NCBI GenBank assembly: GCA_030630935.1
Contig: DAOVMD010000087.1
Span: 1 to 9,345, forward strand
Direction: 5' to 3'
Source: Candidatus Mcinerneyibacteriota bacterium
Lineage (GTDB): Bacteria; AUK180; JAQVHJ01
Length of the DNA stretch: 9,345 bases
Positions 1 through 6,151 of this stretch are shown one piece after another. A model generated the notes under the pieces. That model worked only from the letters and a program-made list of their open reading frames with translations. It did no database searches and was not told the DNA's origin. Position numbers and translations under genes: made by a program. Position 1 is the stretch's first letter. The number at the start of each line of letters is the position of its first letter.

Positions 1-7
1 ACCGAAG

Positions 8-53
8 CATTGTTTCCCAAACAATGTAGGGGCGAAGGGTCTTCGCCCTGACC
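8..53 (+). repeat. Two adjacent short hairpins; copy 1 of a GTAGGGGC...CCCTGACC repeat
   Basis: Two perfect 8-bp inverted repeats with 3-nt loops lie back to back: CATTGTTT/AAACAATG at 8-15 and 19-26, then GGGCGAAG/CTTCGCCC at 30-37 and 41-48. The second is framed by GTAGGGGC (26-33) and CCCTGACC (46-53). The same frame occurs in reverse orientation at 6039-6068 around a different stem. It looks like one member of a dispersed intergenic hairpin family rather than a terminator, because no T-run follows. The function is unknown. Confidence 0.6.
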
Positions 54-238
54 ACAAGAAATAAAACACCCATTCGATAAATAGAAAACAAAAAGAAGAA
101 AAGAAAAAAAACAAAAACAAAATAAAATTAACCGCTGAACACACTGAACACGCCGCAAAAGAAAAAACAATGAAAATAAAAAAATAACAGTGACTTTAAA
201 GAGACTTATAATTATTATTTAATTTTGATATACATATT

Positions 239-269
239 GTAGAGATGTGTCATGGCACGTCTCCTTTTT
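239..269 (+). terminator. Hairpin followed by T-run; related to the dispersed hairpin repeats
   Basis: GAGATGTG (242-249) pairs with CACGTCTC (256-263), with one G-T pair, across the loop TCATGG. It is followed by C and five Ts. On the plus strand this has the form of an intrinsic terminator, but no plus-strand gene precedes it in the window. Its outer frame, GTAGAGA at 239-245 and GTCTCC at 259-264, resembles the GTAGGGGC repeat at 26-53, so it may be a diverged member of that family. The rest of 54-408 is AT-rich and non-coding. It includes a short duplication, TGAACACAC/TGAACACGC, around 135-155. Confidence 0.4.
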
Positions 270-387
270 GTAATAATGATGCTTAATATAACAATTGAAT
301 GCAAAAATAATTGATAGGGTGTGGATTCCAATCTCTGTTAAAGAATTTATTAATCTATCAGTGATAAATGTTGCAAAAGCATCCTGA

Positions 388-405
388 TTTTTCACATCTG
401 AAAAA
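388..405 (-). terminator. Weak AT-rich hairpin just past the stop of the FG-GAP gene
   Basis: TTTTTCA (388-394) and TGAAAAA (399-405) can form a 7-bp stem with loop CATC, only a few bases beyond the minus-strand stop codon at 409-411. Read on the minus strand there is no clean T-run after the stem. It is therefore only a possible 3' end for the upstream gene. Confidence 0.25.
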
Positions 406-408
406 GAT

Positions 409-2964
409 CTACCTTATTATTGCAAATTTACCAATTTTCTTTTCACCTTTTTTATTTGTAATTCGGTAGAAATATACACCTGATGAAATATCCTTTCCAT
501 CATTATTATTTAAATAATAGAAATATTCTTTGTTCTCTGGTTCTTTTTTAAAAATGAGTTCTCCGGAAACATTGAATATCATTATCAGAGTATTTTCTGT
601 CAAATTTGCAAATGTAATTGTATCAACTCCATAATCGGACTTCCATGGATTTGGATATACAATAATATTGTCAAGGTTTGCTGCAAAGTTTTTTATACTG
701 GTAAAATTCTGTATCTTATTACCATCTAAATTTATAAAAAATGAGTATTCAGGTGTGAAAATCCAATTTTCCCTTGTTGGTGTAATAATATAAGTTGCAC
801 CTGCATTAAGATTATAAAACGCATACTTACCAGAATTATCTGTAATGGTGTTTGCTGTGGAATCTCCGGTAAGATTTACTGTAACATTCGATAAAAGATT
901 TGCTCCATCGATAATTGTACCACAAATAGACCATTTGTTAAATGCTCCTATGAAATCGGCATTATTAACATCTCCACTTAGATCTGGATATACTTTATTT
1001 GCAGGTGAAAAGCTAAAATTTATTTTTGTTGATGTAATTACATAAGTAGAACCTGCATCCAAATTATTGAAGGTGTAGTTTCCAGAGTCATTTGTTGTTA
1101 TTGATGCAATTGCTGAATCATTTTTGGTTAATGAAATAGTAACACCTTGAAAAGGATTTCCTCCACTTGTCACATTTCCATTAATAGACCATTTGTTCAG
1201 AGTTGCAGTAAAATCAGCATTATTAATATCACCATTTAAATTTACGTAAGTTCTATTTACAGGTGAAAATGTATAGTGTGTCTTTGTTGGTGTAAGAATA
1301 TAAGTTGACCCGGCGACAAGGTTAAAGTCATAATACCCAGAGTTATCTGTTGTGGTTGATGTGTAAGGTAAACCATCTCTGGTTATTGAAAAAGAAACTT
1401 CGGGTAGTGGATTTCCTCCATCCATAATTGTTCCACTAATTGCGAATGACTCAGAAATTTGTTCCGAACAATAATCAGAATGTTTAAAGGCAGAATCAAT
1501 CGAACATACTTTCCAATAGATTTTTTGTGTTAATGGAATATTTGTTTGGTAATAGGAAGTATCTGTTACTATTGTGACCTTACCTAAGTTTGCCTGACCT
1601 CGTGGATAATCTATGCTTGTACTTGTATAATTATAATAATTAGGACCAGTGCCAATTGCTATCTGATAACGCAGAACATCCTGAGCCGTATGGTCATCTG
1701 TGGATTGGTTCCAGTTCAACTGCCAGCATCCATCAACATAAGTTGCATCCATCAGTGTGGGGCTTGCAGGTGGATTGTTTACTGTTGTTTCATCATTGTC
1801 AAATATTATAAATCTTTTATTGATTCCATCATCCCCTGTTACAACTAAATCTAAATCGCCATCATTATCTATATCACCAAATGCTATAGAACTATTTCTT
1901 ACTCCTGTATTTAATCCCATTGGCTCTTGCACTTTTGTAAATGTTCCATTATCATTCCGAAATATTATAAATTTCCACGAAGCACTTAGCCCTGTCAATG
2001 TTATATCTAAGTCGCCATCATTATCTATATCACCAAACGCTATGGAGGAATAAGTAACTCCCTGGTTTTCTCCCATCGGCTCCTGAAAATTTGTAAATGT
2101 TCCATTATCATTCCGGAATATTATAAACCTCTCATGGCTTCCATCATCCCCTGTTACAACTAAATCTAAATCACCATCATTATCATAATCACCAAATGCT
2201 GTGGAGGAATAAATCAGTCCTTGATTTACTCCCATTGGCTCCTGAATTTTTGTAAATGTTCCATTATCATTCTGATATATTATAAATTTTAAATACCATA
2301 AATCATGATATCCTGCCATAACCAAATCTAGATCACCATCATTATCTATATCTCCAAACGCTAAGGAGCCTTCATAAACTCCTAGATCTGTTCCCATTGG
2401 CTCCTGTATATTTGTAAATGTGCCATTATCATTCCGAAATATAAAAAACCTTTTATCATAGGCACTATTAAAACCTATCAGTGCGATATCTAAATCACCA
2501 TCATTATCTATATCTCCAAACACCATGGAGGAATAAGAAAAACCACATTTGTCTCCTACTGGTTCAAGTACTTTTGTAAATGTGCTATTATCATTATTAA
2601 ATATTATAAACCTGAAATCTACACCATCATCTCCTATTACTACGATATCTAAATCACCATCATTGTCATAATCAACAAATGCGACAGAGGAATAATATAC
2701 GCCCTGATTAACTCCCATTGGTTCTTGGTCATAATTGAATGTTCCATTATCATTCCGATATATTATAAACCTTTTATTGGTTCCATCATCCCCTGTCACA
2801 ACTAAATCTAAATCACCATCATTATCATAGTCTCCAAACGATATGGATGAATGATTAACTCCCTGATTAACTCCCATTGGCTCCTGCACATTTGTAAATG
2901 TCCCGGAATATACAAAAGATGCTGCAAACATAATAAAAAAAATGGAATTTATTAACTTTAACAT
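409..2964 (-). CDS. Secreted FG-GAP/VCBS-repeat protein with carboxypeptidase-regulatory-like domains and T9SS-type C-terminal domain
   Basis: An 851-aa exported protein, probably on the cell surface or released. Residues 1-20 form a signal peptide: Lys-containing start, hydrophobic core, cleavage near VYS|G. Residues 21-393 hold seven ~52-54-aa repeats, each with a QEPMG-like segment and a D-x-DNDGDLD loop. That loop is the Ca-binding type of FG-GAP/VCBS repeats, which usually fold as a beta-propeller. Residues ~396-507 resemble a fibronectin type III domain. Three ~85-aa carboxypeptidase-regulatory-like or cna-B-like beta-sandwiches begin near 508, 592 and 678, each with an SGTI/NGNV start and a (D)NSGxYxF motif. 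Residues ~769-851 carry VYPNP, then FNVSGE, SSGVYFYR and GKFAIIR, typical of T9SS type A sorting domains and similar C-terminal domains. The start is supported by AAGAGAGG five bases upstream and a strong promoter. It is monocistronic as seen. The partner or ligand is unknown; adhesion or a structural surface role is inference. Confidence 0.85.
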   Translation of the reverse strand: MLKLINSIFFIMFAASFVYSGTFTNVQEPMGVNQGVNHSSISFGDYDNDGDLDLVVTGDDGTNKRFIIYRNDNGTFNYDQEPMGVNQGVYYSSVAFVDYDNDGDLDIVVIGDDGVDFRFIIFNNDNSTFTKVLEPVGDKCGFSYSSMVFGDIDNDGDLDIALIGFNSAYDKRFFIFRNDNGTFTNIQEPMGTDLGVYEGSLAFGDIDNDGDLDLVMAGYHDLWYLKFIIYQNDNGTFTKIQEPMGVNQGLIYSSTAFGDYDNDGDLDLVVTGDDGSHERFIIFRNDNGTFTNFQEPMGENQGVTYSSIAFGDIDNDGDLDITLTGLSASWKFIIFRNDNGTFTKVQEPMGLNTGVRNSSIAFGDIDNDGDLDLVVTGDDGINKRFIIFDNDETTVNNPPASPTLMDATYVDGCWQLNWNQSTDDHTAQDVLRYQIAIGTGPNYYNYTSTSIDYPRGQANLGKVTIVTDTSYYQTNIPLTQKIYWKVCSIDSAFKHSDYCSEQISESFAISGTIMDGGNPLPEVSFSITRDGLPYTSTTTDNSGYYDFNLVAGSTYILTPTKTHYTFSPVNRTYVNLNGDINNADFTATLNKWSINGNVTSGGNPFQGVTISLTKNDSAIASITTNDSGNYTFNNLDAGSTYVITSTKINFSFSPANKVYPDLSGDVNNADFIGAFNKWSICGTIIDGANLLSNVTVNLTGDSTANTITDNSGKYAFYNLNAGATYIITPTRENWIFTPEYSFFINLDGNKIQNFTSIKNFAANLDNIIVYPNPWKSDYGVDTITFANLTENTLIMIFNVSGELIFKKEPENKEYFYYLNNNDGKDISSGVYFYRITNKKGEKKIGKFAIIR
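1786..2904 (-). repeat. Seven in-frame tandem repeats of 156-162 bp coding for FG-GAP units
   Basis: The TCCCAT(T)GG block, the reverse complement of the codons for PMG, recurs at 1915, 2071, 2230, 2392, 2554 (as TCCTAC), 2713 and 2872. Spacing is 156, 159, 162, 162, 159 and 159 bp. A CCATCATTATC block encoding DNDG recurs within units. All period changes are multiples of three, so the frame is kept. Strong DNA-level similarity between units suggests relatively recent duplication or gene conversion. Confidence 0.85.
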
Positions 2965-2969
2965 TTTTA

Positions 2970-3064
2970 CCTCTCTTCTTTGACTATCTCGTTTATTTCC
3001 GAAGTTAACTTTAATAACTTTTACATTACATGATAATTATAGCAAAGAAAAGGGGAAAAGTCAA
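2970..3064 (-). promoter_or_regulatory. Sigma70-like promoter and ribosome binding site of the FG-GAP gene
   Basis: Read on the minus strand, TTGACT (3059-3064) is followed by exactly 17 bp and then TATAAT (3036-3041). Transcription would start near 3029, giving a leader of about 65 nt. The ribosome binding site AAGAGAGG (2970-2977) lies five bases before the ATG. The -10 matches consensus fully and the -35 at five of six positions, so strong constitutive expression is plausible. Confidence 0.75.
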
Positions 3065-3420
3065 ATTTATTTTTAAAAAATATAGCTCGTTTTTTATTCT
3101 TTGTTTTTAAATTCTTTATTTCCTTATATATTTTTTTTTCTCTGCGTCCGGAGTTTACCCAGTTTTTTCGGGGCGGTGAATTAAGGATTCAATTGTTTTA
3201 ATGTTATTATTTTCAATCATGGTCAAGGTCAAACTGGGGTGCAAGCACTCTTTCTGATTTCTGACTGAAGGTTAGTACTTTGGTAAGTATTATAATTAGG
3301 CTGAACAATGGGGTTTCACCCCCATCAATTGCTATAAAGAATAGTATAATATTAAGCAATACAAATAAGAAATATTTATATAAAAATATCTGTGTAATTA
3401 ATCTATTTTTACAGTTAAAC
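3042..3420. other. AT-rich non-coding spacer with one small hairpin
   Basis: No supported gene is visible here on either strand. The stretch has long T-runs around 3088-3143 and a small hairpin ATGGGG/CCCCAT at 3308-3313 and 3320-3325 with loop TTTCAC. The hairpin is not followed by a T-run. I see no RNA gene or recognisable riboswitch. Confidence 0.5.
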
Positions 3421-3423
3421 TTG

Positions 3424-3452
3424 TTGACAAATGTTTTGTTTTATGATAAATT
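3424..3452 (+). promoter_or_regulatory. Possible promoter upstream of repeat copy A and a 38-codon ORF
   Basis: A perfect -35 hexamer TTGACA (3424-3429) is followed after 17 bp by TAAATT (3447-3452), which matches the -10 consensus at four of six positions. Alternative AT-rich -10 sequences lie nearby. In an AT-rich spacer such matches arise by chance, so this is only a candidate. It could drive the small ORF at 3479. Confidence 0.35.
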
Positions 3453-3478
3453 ATAAATCAAAATTAAGAAGAGGAAGA

Positions 3479-3595
3479 ATGGACCCGAGGGCTGGCCTCT
3501 TACTTATTTGTTGGAAAGATTTTCATATAAAGAATAAACCTACAGTAATAGAAAGGGAAAAGCATAAGTTACGCTTTGTATTCAAAATTTATTAA
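3479..3595 (+). CDS. Possible 38-aa small protein, doubtful
   Basis: ATG at 3479 is preceded by a purine-rich AAGAAGAGGAAG sequence that could act as a ribosome binding site and by a candidate promoter. The reading frame encodes 38 residues, starting MDPRAGLLLICWKD and ending FKIY. It is basic with a short hydrophobic patch at residues 6-11 and resembles nothing I recognise. Most of it lies in repeat copy A. In copy B (5545-5649) the same frame is stopped by TGA, so coding is not conserved between copies. It is more likely an accident of the repeat than a gene; it is listed because of the start signals. Confidence 0.2.
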   Translation: MDPRAGLLLICWKDFHIKNKPTVIEREKHKLRFVFKIY

Positions 3596-3602
3596 ATTGA
3601 TC
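3496..3602 (+). repeat. Direct repeat copy A, upstream of the XRE-ImmA/PIN module
   Basis: This 107-bp segment aligns with 5545-5649 in the same orientation. By hand alignment there are 12 mismatches and one 2-base gap, about 87% identity. The best conserved parts are AAGATTTTCATATAAAGA and AGTAATAGAAAGGGAAAAGCA. Similarity stops at both edges: before CCTCTTAC and after AATTGATC. It is non-coding in any consistent way. The origin is unknown. Confidence 0.75.
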
Positions 3603-3808
3603 CCGATGTCCTATACAAGAAAATGTAGATATCGTTTCTGTTTATAATAAATTATTAGAATCAGAAATAGTTAGATATGTCTATTTTTCGATGCCTGTAT
3701 TTGGTTCTTTTGGCAATGGATTGTAGATGATGATATTTTGATTATTCCAATATAACGTTAATTAACATATCTCTAATTATAAAATAAGTTTATAATAATT
3801 ATAAAAAC

Positions 3809-3849
3809 TTGACTTTTATATAAAAATATGTTATATTATATAAAAAGGA
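3809..3849 (+). promoter_or_regulatory. Promoter, candidate operator and RBS of the XRE-ImmA/PIN operon
   Basis: TTGACT (3809-3814), a 17-bp spacer and TATATT (3832-3837) form a good sigma70-like promoter. The start of transcription falls near 3844, so the leader is only about a dozen bases and includes AGGA at 3846-3849, seven bases before the ATG. An exact 11-bp direct repeat, TTATATAAAAA, occurs at 3816-3826 and 3836-3846. Its 20-bp centre-to-centre distance is about two helical turns, and the copies lie on either side of and overlapping the -10 box. This is a sensible binding site for the XRE domain of the first gene acting as an autorepressor; that is inference. Confidence 0.6.
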
Positions 3850-3856
3850 AATAATT

Positions 3857-4963
3857 ATGGAAGAAAGGTTTGAGATTTTACTGGGAGAGAAGATAAAAAA
3901 TGAGAGGTTAAGGTTAAAACTTTCGTTAGAAGAGCTTTCAAAGAGAATAGGGTTTAATAATTATCAAACCCTTTTACAGATTGAAAAGGGTAAGAGAAAG
4001 AAGATTTCGATGTTGGAATTAGTAAAGATTGCTAAGGCCTTATTTTTATCTGTTGATAATTTAATAAATCTCAATAAAGAAGAGAATCATGTTCTCTGGC
4101 GAGAATGTACCGATTTTCAGAAAGCGGTGGAATTTGAGAATCAACTTAAGAAATTCTGTTCATATTATAAGGAGCTTGACTATATATTAGATACAAACGT
4201 GGAGCCTTATTTACCTTTATCTGAAGGGCTGATCAATAAATTGAATTATAGAAATGACTATTTTGATTTTTCTAAAAATTTAGCAGATTTCATACATAAA
4301 GAATATAATCTTGGAGATTATCCTGCATTTACTTTAGTAGAAGTATTAAAGGAGCGAAATATCCTGGTATTTTTCTTTGAACTCGGGAACGTAGGTTCAG
4401 CAGCATCATATTTAGGGGATTTTGGCGGAGCAATTATTTTAAATAAACAAAATAAACCATGGAGAAGAAGTTTTGATATTGGTCATGAATTATTTCATCT
4501 CCTAACCTGGAATCATTTTTCAATTGCCCCTGATACTAAGCAAATTCCGGAAAGAATTGAAACCTATGCAAATATATTCGCATCCAATTTATTATTACCA
4601 GAAAATTCCATCTTAAATCGGCTTAAAAAATTTGGAAAGATAATTAATAGTATTCAAATACTTCACTTATCTTTGAATTATAAAGTTTCGTTGGAAGCTA
4701 TGTGCTGGAGATTAAAAAATCTTGGTGTAATTGATGATTTATTATTCAATCAAACCAAAGACGATCCAAATTTGAAGAAGATGTATCAACATTTATTTAA
4801 TGATAAGTATAAAGAGTTTTCAAAAATGGTTCCTGACCAGTATTTTCTTAAGTGTATAAATGCTTATACCGAAGGACGAATAAGCAAAGCTAAGATGGGT
4901 AAATATCTTATGTTAAATTTAATTGAAGTTAATAAATTATTTAAAGAATTGAATATTAACTAG
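3857..4963 (+). CDS. XRE-family HTH / ImmA-IrrE-type zinc metallopeptidase fusion protein
   Basis: A 368-aa protein joining a DNA-binding domain to a predicted protease (COG2856/ImmA-IrrE type). Residues ~8-70 form an XRE helix-turn-helix: GEKIKNERLRLKLSLEELSK, then a recognition helix and QIEKGKRK. The peptidase domain centres on HELFH at residues 210-214, the HExxH zinc site (His210, Glu211, His214). It is followed by ETYANIFASNLLLP at 235-248; Glu235 is the likely third ligand region. The C-terminal part has the VSLEAMCWRLKNLG block usual after this domain. In known relatives the protease cleaves a repressor or partner (ImmA on ImmR, IrrE/PprI on DdrO). Here the HTH and protease are in one chain, as in many predicted toxin-antitoxin-like or phage-related regulators. 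ATG follows AGGA at good spacing. The gene is 3 bases upstream of the PIN gene and surely cotranscribed. Target and trigger are unknown. Confidence 0.88.
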   Translation: MEERFEILLGEKIKNERLRLKLSLEELSKRIGFNNYQTLLQIEKGKRKKISMLELVKIAKALFLSVDNLINLNKEENHVLWRECTDFQKAVEFENQLKKFCSYYKELDYILDTNVEPYLPLSEGLINKLNYRNDYFDFSKNLADFIHKEYNLGDYPAFTLVEVLKERNILVFFFELGNVGSAASYLGDFGGAIILNKQNKPWRRSFDIGHELFHLLTWNHFSIAPDTKQIPERIETYANIFASNLLLPENSILNRLKKFGKIINSIQILHLSLNYKVSLEAMCWRLKNLGVIDDLLFNQTKDDPNLKKMYQHLFNDKYKEFSKMVPDQYFLKCINAYTEGRISKAKMGKYLMLNLIEVNKLFKELNIN

Positions 4964-4966
4964 AAA

Positions 4967-5488
4967 ATGGAATTGGGGAAAGTATATATTCTTGATGCGA
5001 ATGTTATGATTTATCTTGCAGAGATAGGGAAAATAAATGCGTTGTTCAAATCTCACATCATACATCTTTCTCCTGTAGTTTATGAGGAAATCAAATTTAT
5101 TGAAGAGAACGAATCTGAGTTTAGGATTTCAATTAATTTACAAGAATTCATAGATTCTGAGAGATTAAAAATATTAGATTCACCAAATTATGATATGGTA
5201 CTTAATACAAAAAGGGAAATATTAAAATCAAGACGTAATCTAGATGATGGAGAACTTGAAGCAATTAGTTTTTTATTAGAAAATAGAAATTTTATTTTTT
5301 GTACAGGTGACAAAGCTGCCATAATTATTCTTGCATTTCTGGGTTTAGCAGAGCAAGGAATATCTTTAGAAAGATTGATGGGCAAATTTAAAAATATGCA
5401 AAATGAATATACAGAAAAATATTTTCGGAAATATATTATAGAAGGAAGAACATTAAAGATTCAATTTAATCTTGATTTCAAGCAATAA
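4967..5488 (+). CDS. PIN-domain protein, putative RNase (toxin-like), partner of XRE-ImmA protein
   Basis: A 173-aa protein with the acidic residues of PIN-fold nucleases. These are LDAN with Asp10 and Asn12 at the first strand, Glu40/Glu41 in YEEI, the LDDGELEAI motif (Asp93, Asp94, Gly95, Glu96) and TGDKAA with Asp115. Helix AIIILAFLGL follows. The D-x-GE-xx-AI and T-x-D pattern resembles DUF3368/VapC-like PIN proteins, which cleave RNA using Mg2+ or Mn2+. At 173 residues it is longer than classical VapC toxins (~130), with a C-terminal extension from about 130. It starts 3 bases after the upstream stop with no clear Shine-Dalgarno sequence, so translation is probably coupled to the upstream gene. 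By position it would be the effector, with the XRE-ImmA protein as its regulator. No classical VapB-type antitoxin is present. RNase activity is predicted from family, not shown. Confidence 0.75.
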   Translation: MELGKVYILDANVMIYLAEIGKINALFKSHIIHLSPVVYEEIKFIEENESEFRISINLQEFIDSERLKILDSPNYDMVLNTKREILKSRRNLDDGELEAISFLLENRNFIFCTGDKAAIIILAFLGLAEQGISLERLMGKFKNMQNEYTEKYFRKYIIEGRTLKIQFNLDFKQ

Positions 5489-5544
5489 GGGACAGGCGTT
5501 TACTTGTTTACTTACATCTCATCCGGGAGTAAATATGGTGCCGT

Positions 5545-5649
5545 CCTCTTACATATTTGTTGAAAAGATTTTCATATAAAGAGTAAATCCATAGTAATAG
5601 AAAGGGAAAAGCAATTTACGCTTTGTGCTTAAAAGTTGTTAAATTGATC
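5545..5649 (+). repeat. Direct repeat copy B, downstream of the XRE-ImmA/PIN module
   Basis: 105 bp matching copy A at 3496-3602 in the same orientation, about 87% identical by hand. It begins 57 bases after the PIN stop codon. Together the copies bracket about 1.94 kb holding exactly the two module genes and their promoter. A weaker partial echo, GTCCTCACATTTTGT, occurs at 5932-5946; compare GTCCTCTTACATATTTGT at 5543-5560. Confidence 0.75.
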
Positions 5650-5708
5650 TTGGATATAAATAATCCCATACTCATAGAATTTTGTTCTCTTCGCAGATAT
5701 TAGAGAGC

Positions 5709-5804
5709 AGAGAGTAGAGAACAGAATAATAAACGGCTATTTTTCAATCTTCATAATCTTTTCCTCTCAAACGACGGTTCCCTGTTCTCTATTATCTACT
5801 CTCT
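5709..5804. repeat. Interrupted inverted repeat
   Basis: AGAGAGTAGAGAACAG at 5709-5724 is complementary to CTGTTCT (5782-5788) and CTACTCTCT (5796-5804), with about 7 extra bases in the right arm. An overlapping alternative pairing uses TGTTCTCT at 5683-5690 with AGAGAACA at 5716-5723. The arms are separated by about 57 bases. This may be a repeat remnant or a long weak RNA hairpin downstream of the PIN gene. Confidence 0.45.
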
Positions 5805-5830
5805 ATAAGGTTAATAGAGTTAACCGTAGT

Positions 5831-5911
5831 GGGACTTAAGTCCCGGAGTATTTTCGCAATTCTTATCCCCGGGTTGAAACCCGGGGCTCTTCGCATTAGA
5901 GCTGAAGCTCT
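5831..5911. repeat. Array of three short perfect palindromes
   Basis: There are three palindromes in 81 bases: GGGACTTAAGTCCC (5831-5844, no loop); CCCCGGGTT/AACCCGGGG (5867-5886, loop GA); and AGAGCT/AGCTCT (5898-5911, loop GA). The similar design and close spacing suggest one compound repeat element. The function is unknown. Confidence 0.65.
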
Positions 5912-5916
5912 TTTTA
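5898..5916 (+). terminator. Possible intrinsic terminator
   Basis: The third palindrome, AGAGCT-GA-AGCTCT, runs directly into a T-run (TTTTTATATA), the form of a rho-independent terminator on the plus strand. The loop of two bases is short, so in RNA the stem would open to a four-base AGCU-type loop or larger. It lies about 410 bases past the PIN stop codon and is the first good terminator candidate after that operon. Confidence 0.4.
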
Positions 5917-5925
5917 TATATTGAA

Positions 5926-5949
5926 GGGACGGTCCTCACATTTTGTCCC
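5926..5949. repeat. Small hairpin GGGAC...GTCCC
   Basis: GGGAC at 5926-5930 and GTCCC at 5945-5949 are complementary. The inner GGACGGTCC is nearly palindromic as well. It includes the GTCCTCACATTTTGT echo of the repeat B edge. It is part of the repeat cluster and no function can be assigned. Confidence 0.35.
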
Positions 5950-6038
5950 ATTTTATATTGTAAATAATGGTATATAGGGAGGGAGGTTTTTTGTTTTATT
6001 GTTTCTATACATTTCATGCGGGAGGGTTAAGTTTATTC

Positions 6039-6068
6039 GGTCAGGGACACGGCATGCCGTGCCCCTAC
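6039..6068 (-). repeat. Dispersed hairpin repeat, inverted copy of the GTAGGGGC...CCCTGACC family
   Basis: A 14-bp perfect palindrome, CACGGCATGCCGTG (6048-6061), is flanked by GGTCAGGG (6039-6046) and GCCCCTAC (6061-6068). Read on the minus strand the frame is GTAGGGGC...CCCTGACC, identical at both edges to 26-53, but with a different stem sequence. Conserved edges with a variable stem point to a structured repeat family. Confidence 0.65.
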
Positions 6069-6083
6069 TGCGATATGCAATGA

Positions 6084-6115
6084 CCCAGAACCACGCACTT
6101 CGTTAGGGTTCTGGG
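6084..6115. repeat. 9-bp hairpin CCCAGAACC/GGTTCTGGG
   Basis: CCCAGAACC (6084-6092) and GGTTCTGGG (6107-6115) form a perfect stem with a 14-base loop. It follows directly on GCAATGAC (6077-6084), a word that also ends the repeat units further right. It is part of the composite repeat block. Confidence 0.5.
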
Positions 6116-6151
6116 CGCAGCAAATGACGTTTATATAAAAGGGAGCCTTCC

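Noticed and set aside
213-405. Minus-strand open frame of about 60 codons downstream of the FG-GAP gene, with a possible GTG start (begins VKNQDAFATF)
   Set aside because: It has no ribosome binding site, resembles no family I know, and its end runs through the hairpin repeat at 239-264. A frame of this length is expected by chance in such a spacer.
845-2053. Plus-strand open frames at 845-1045 and 1757-2053
   Set aside because: Both are antisense shadows of the FG-GAP gene, which has clear domains, signal peptide, RBS and promoter on the minus strand.
3601-3755. Possible frameshifted gene remnant between repeat A and the XRE-ImmA promoter: a frame ending FGSFGNG, then a second frame reading WIVDDDILIIPI
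   Set aside because: It looks protein-like over about 50 residues but has no start codon, needs a frameshift, and matches no family I recognise. A translated search would be decisive: a hit covering both frames would make it a pseudogene.
5820-6017. Minus-strand 65-codon frame across the palindrome array
   Set aside because: Its content is dictated by the palindromes at 5831-5911; no domain, no RBS, no promoter.
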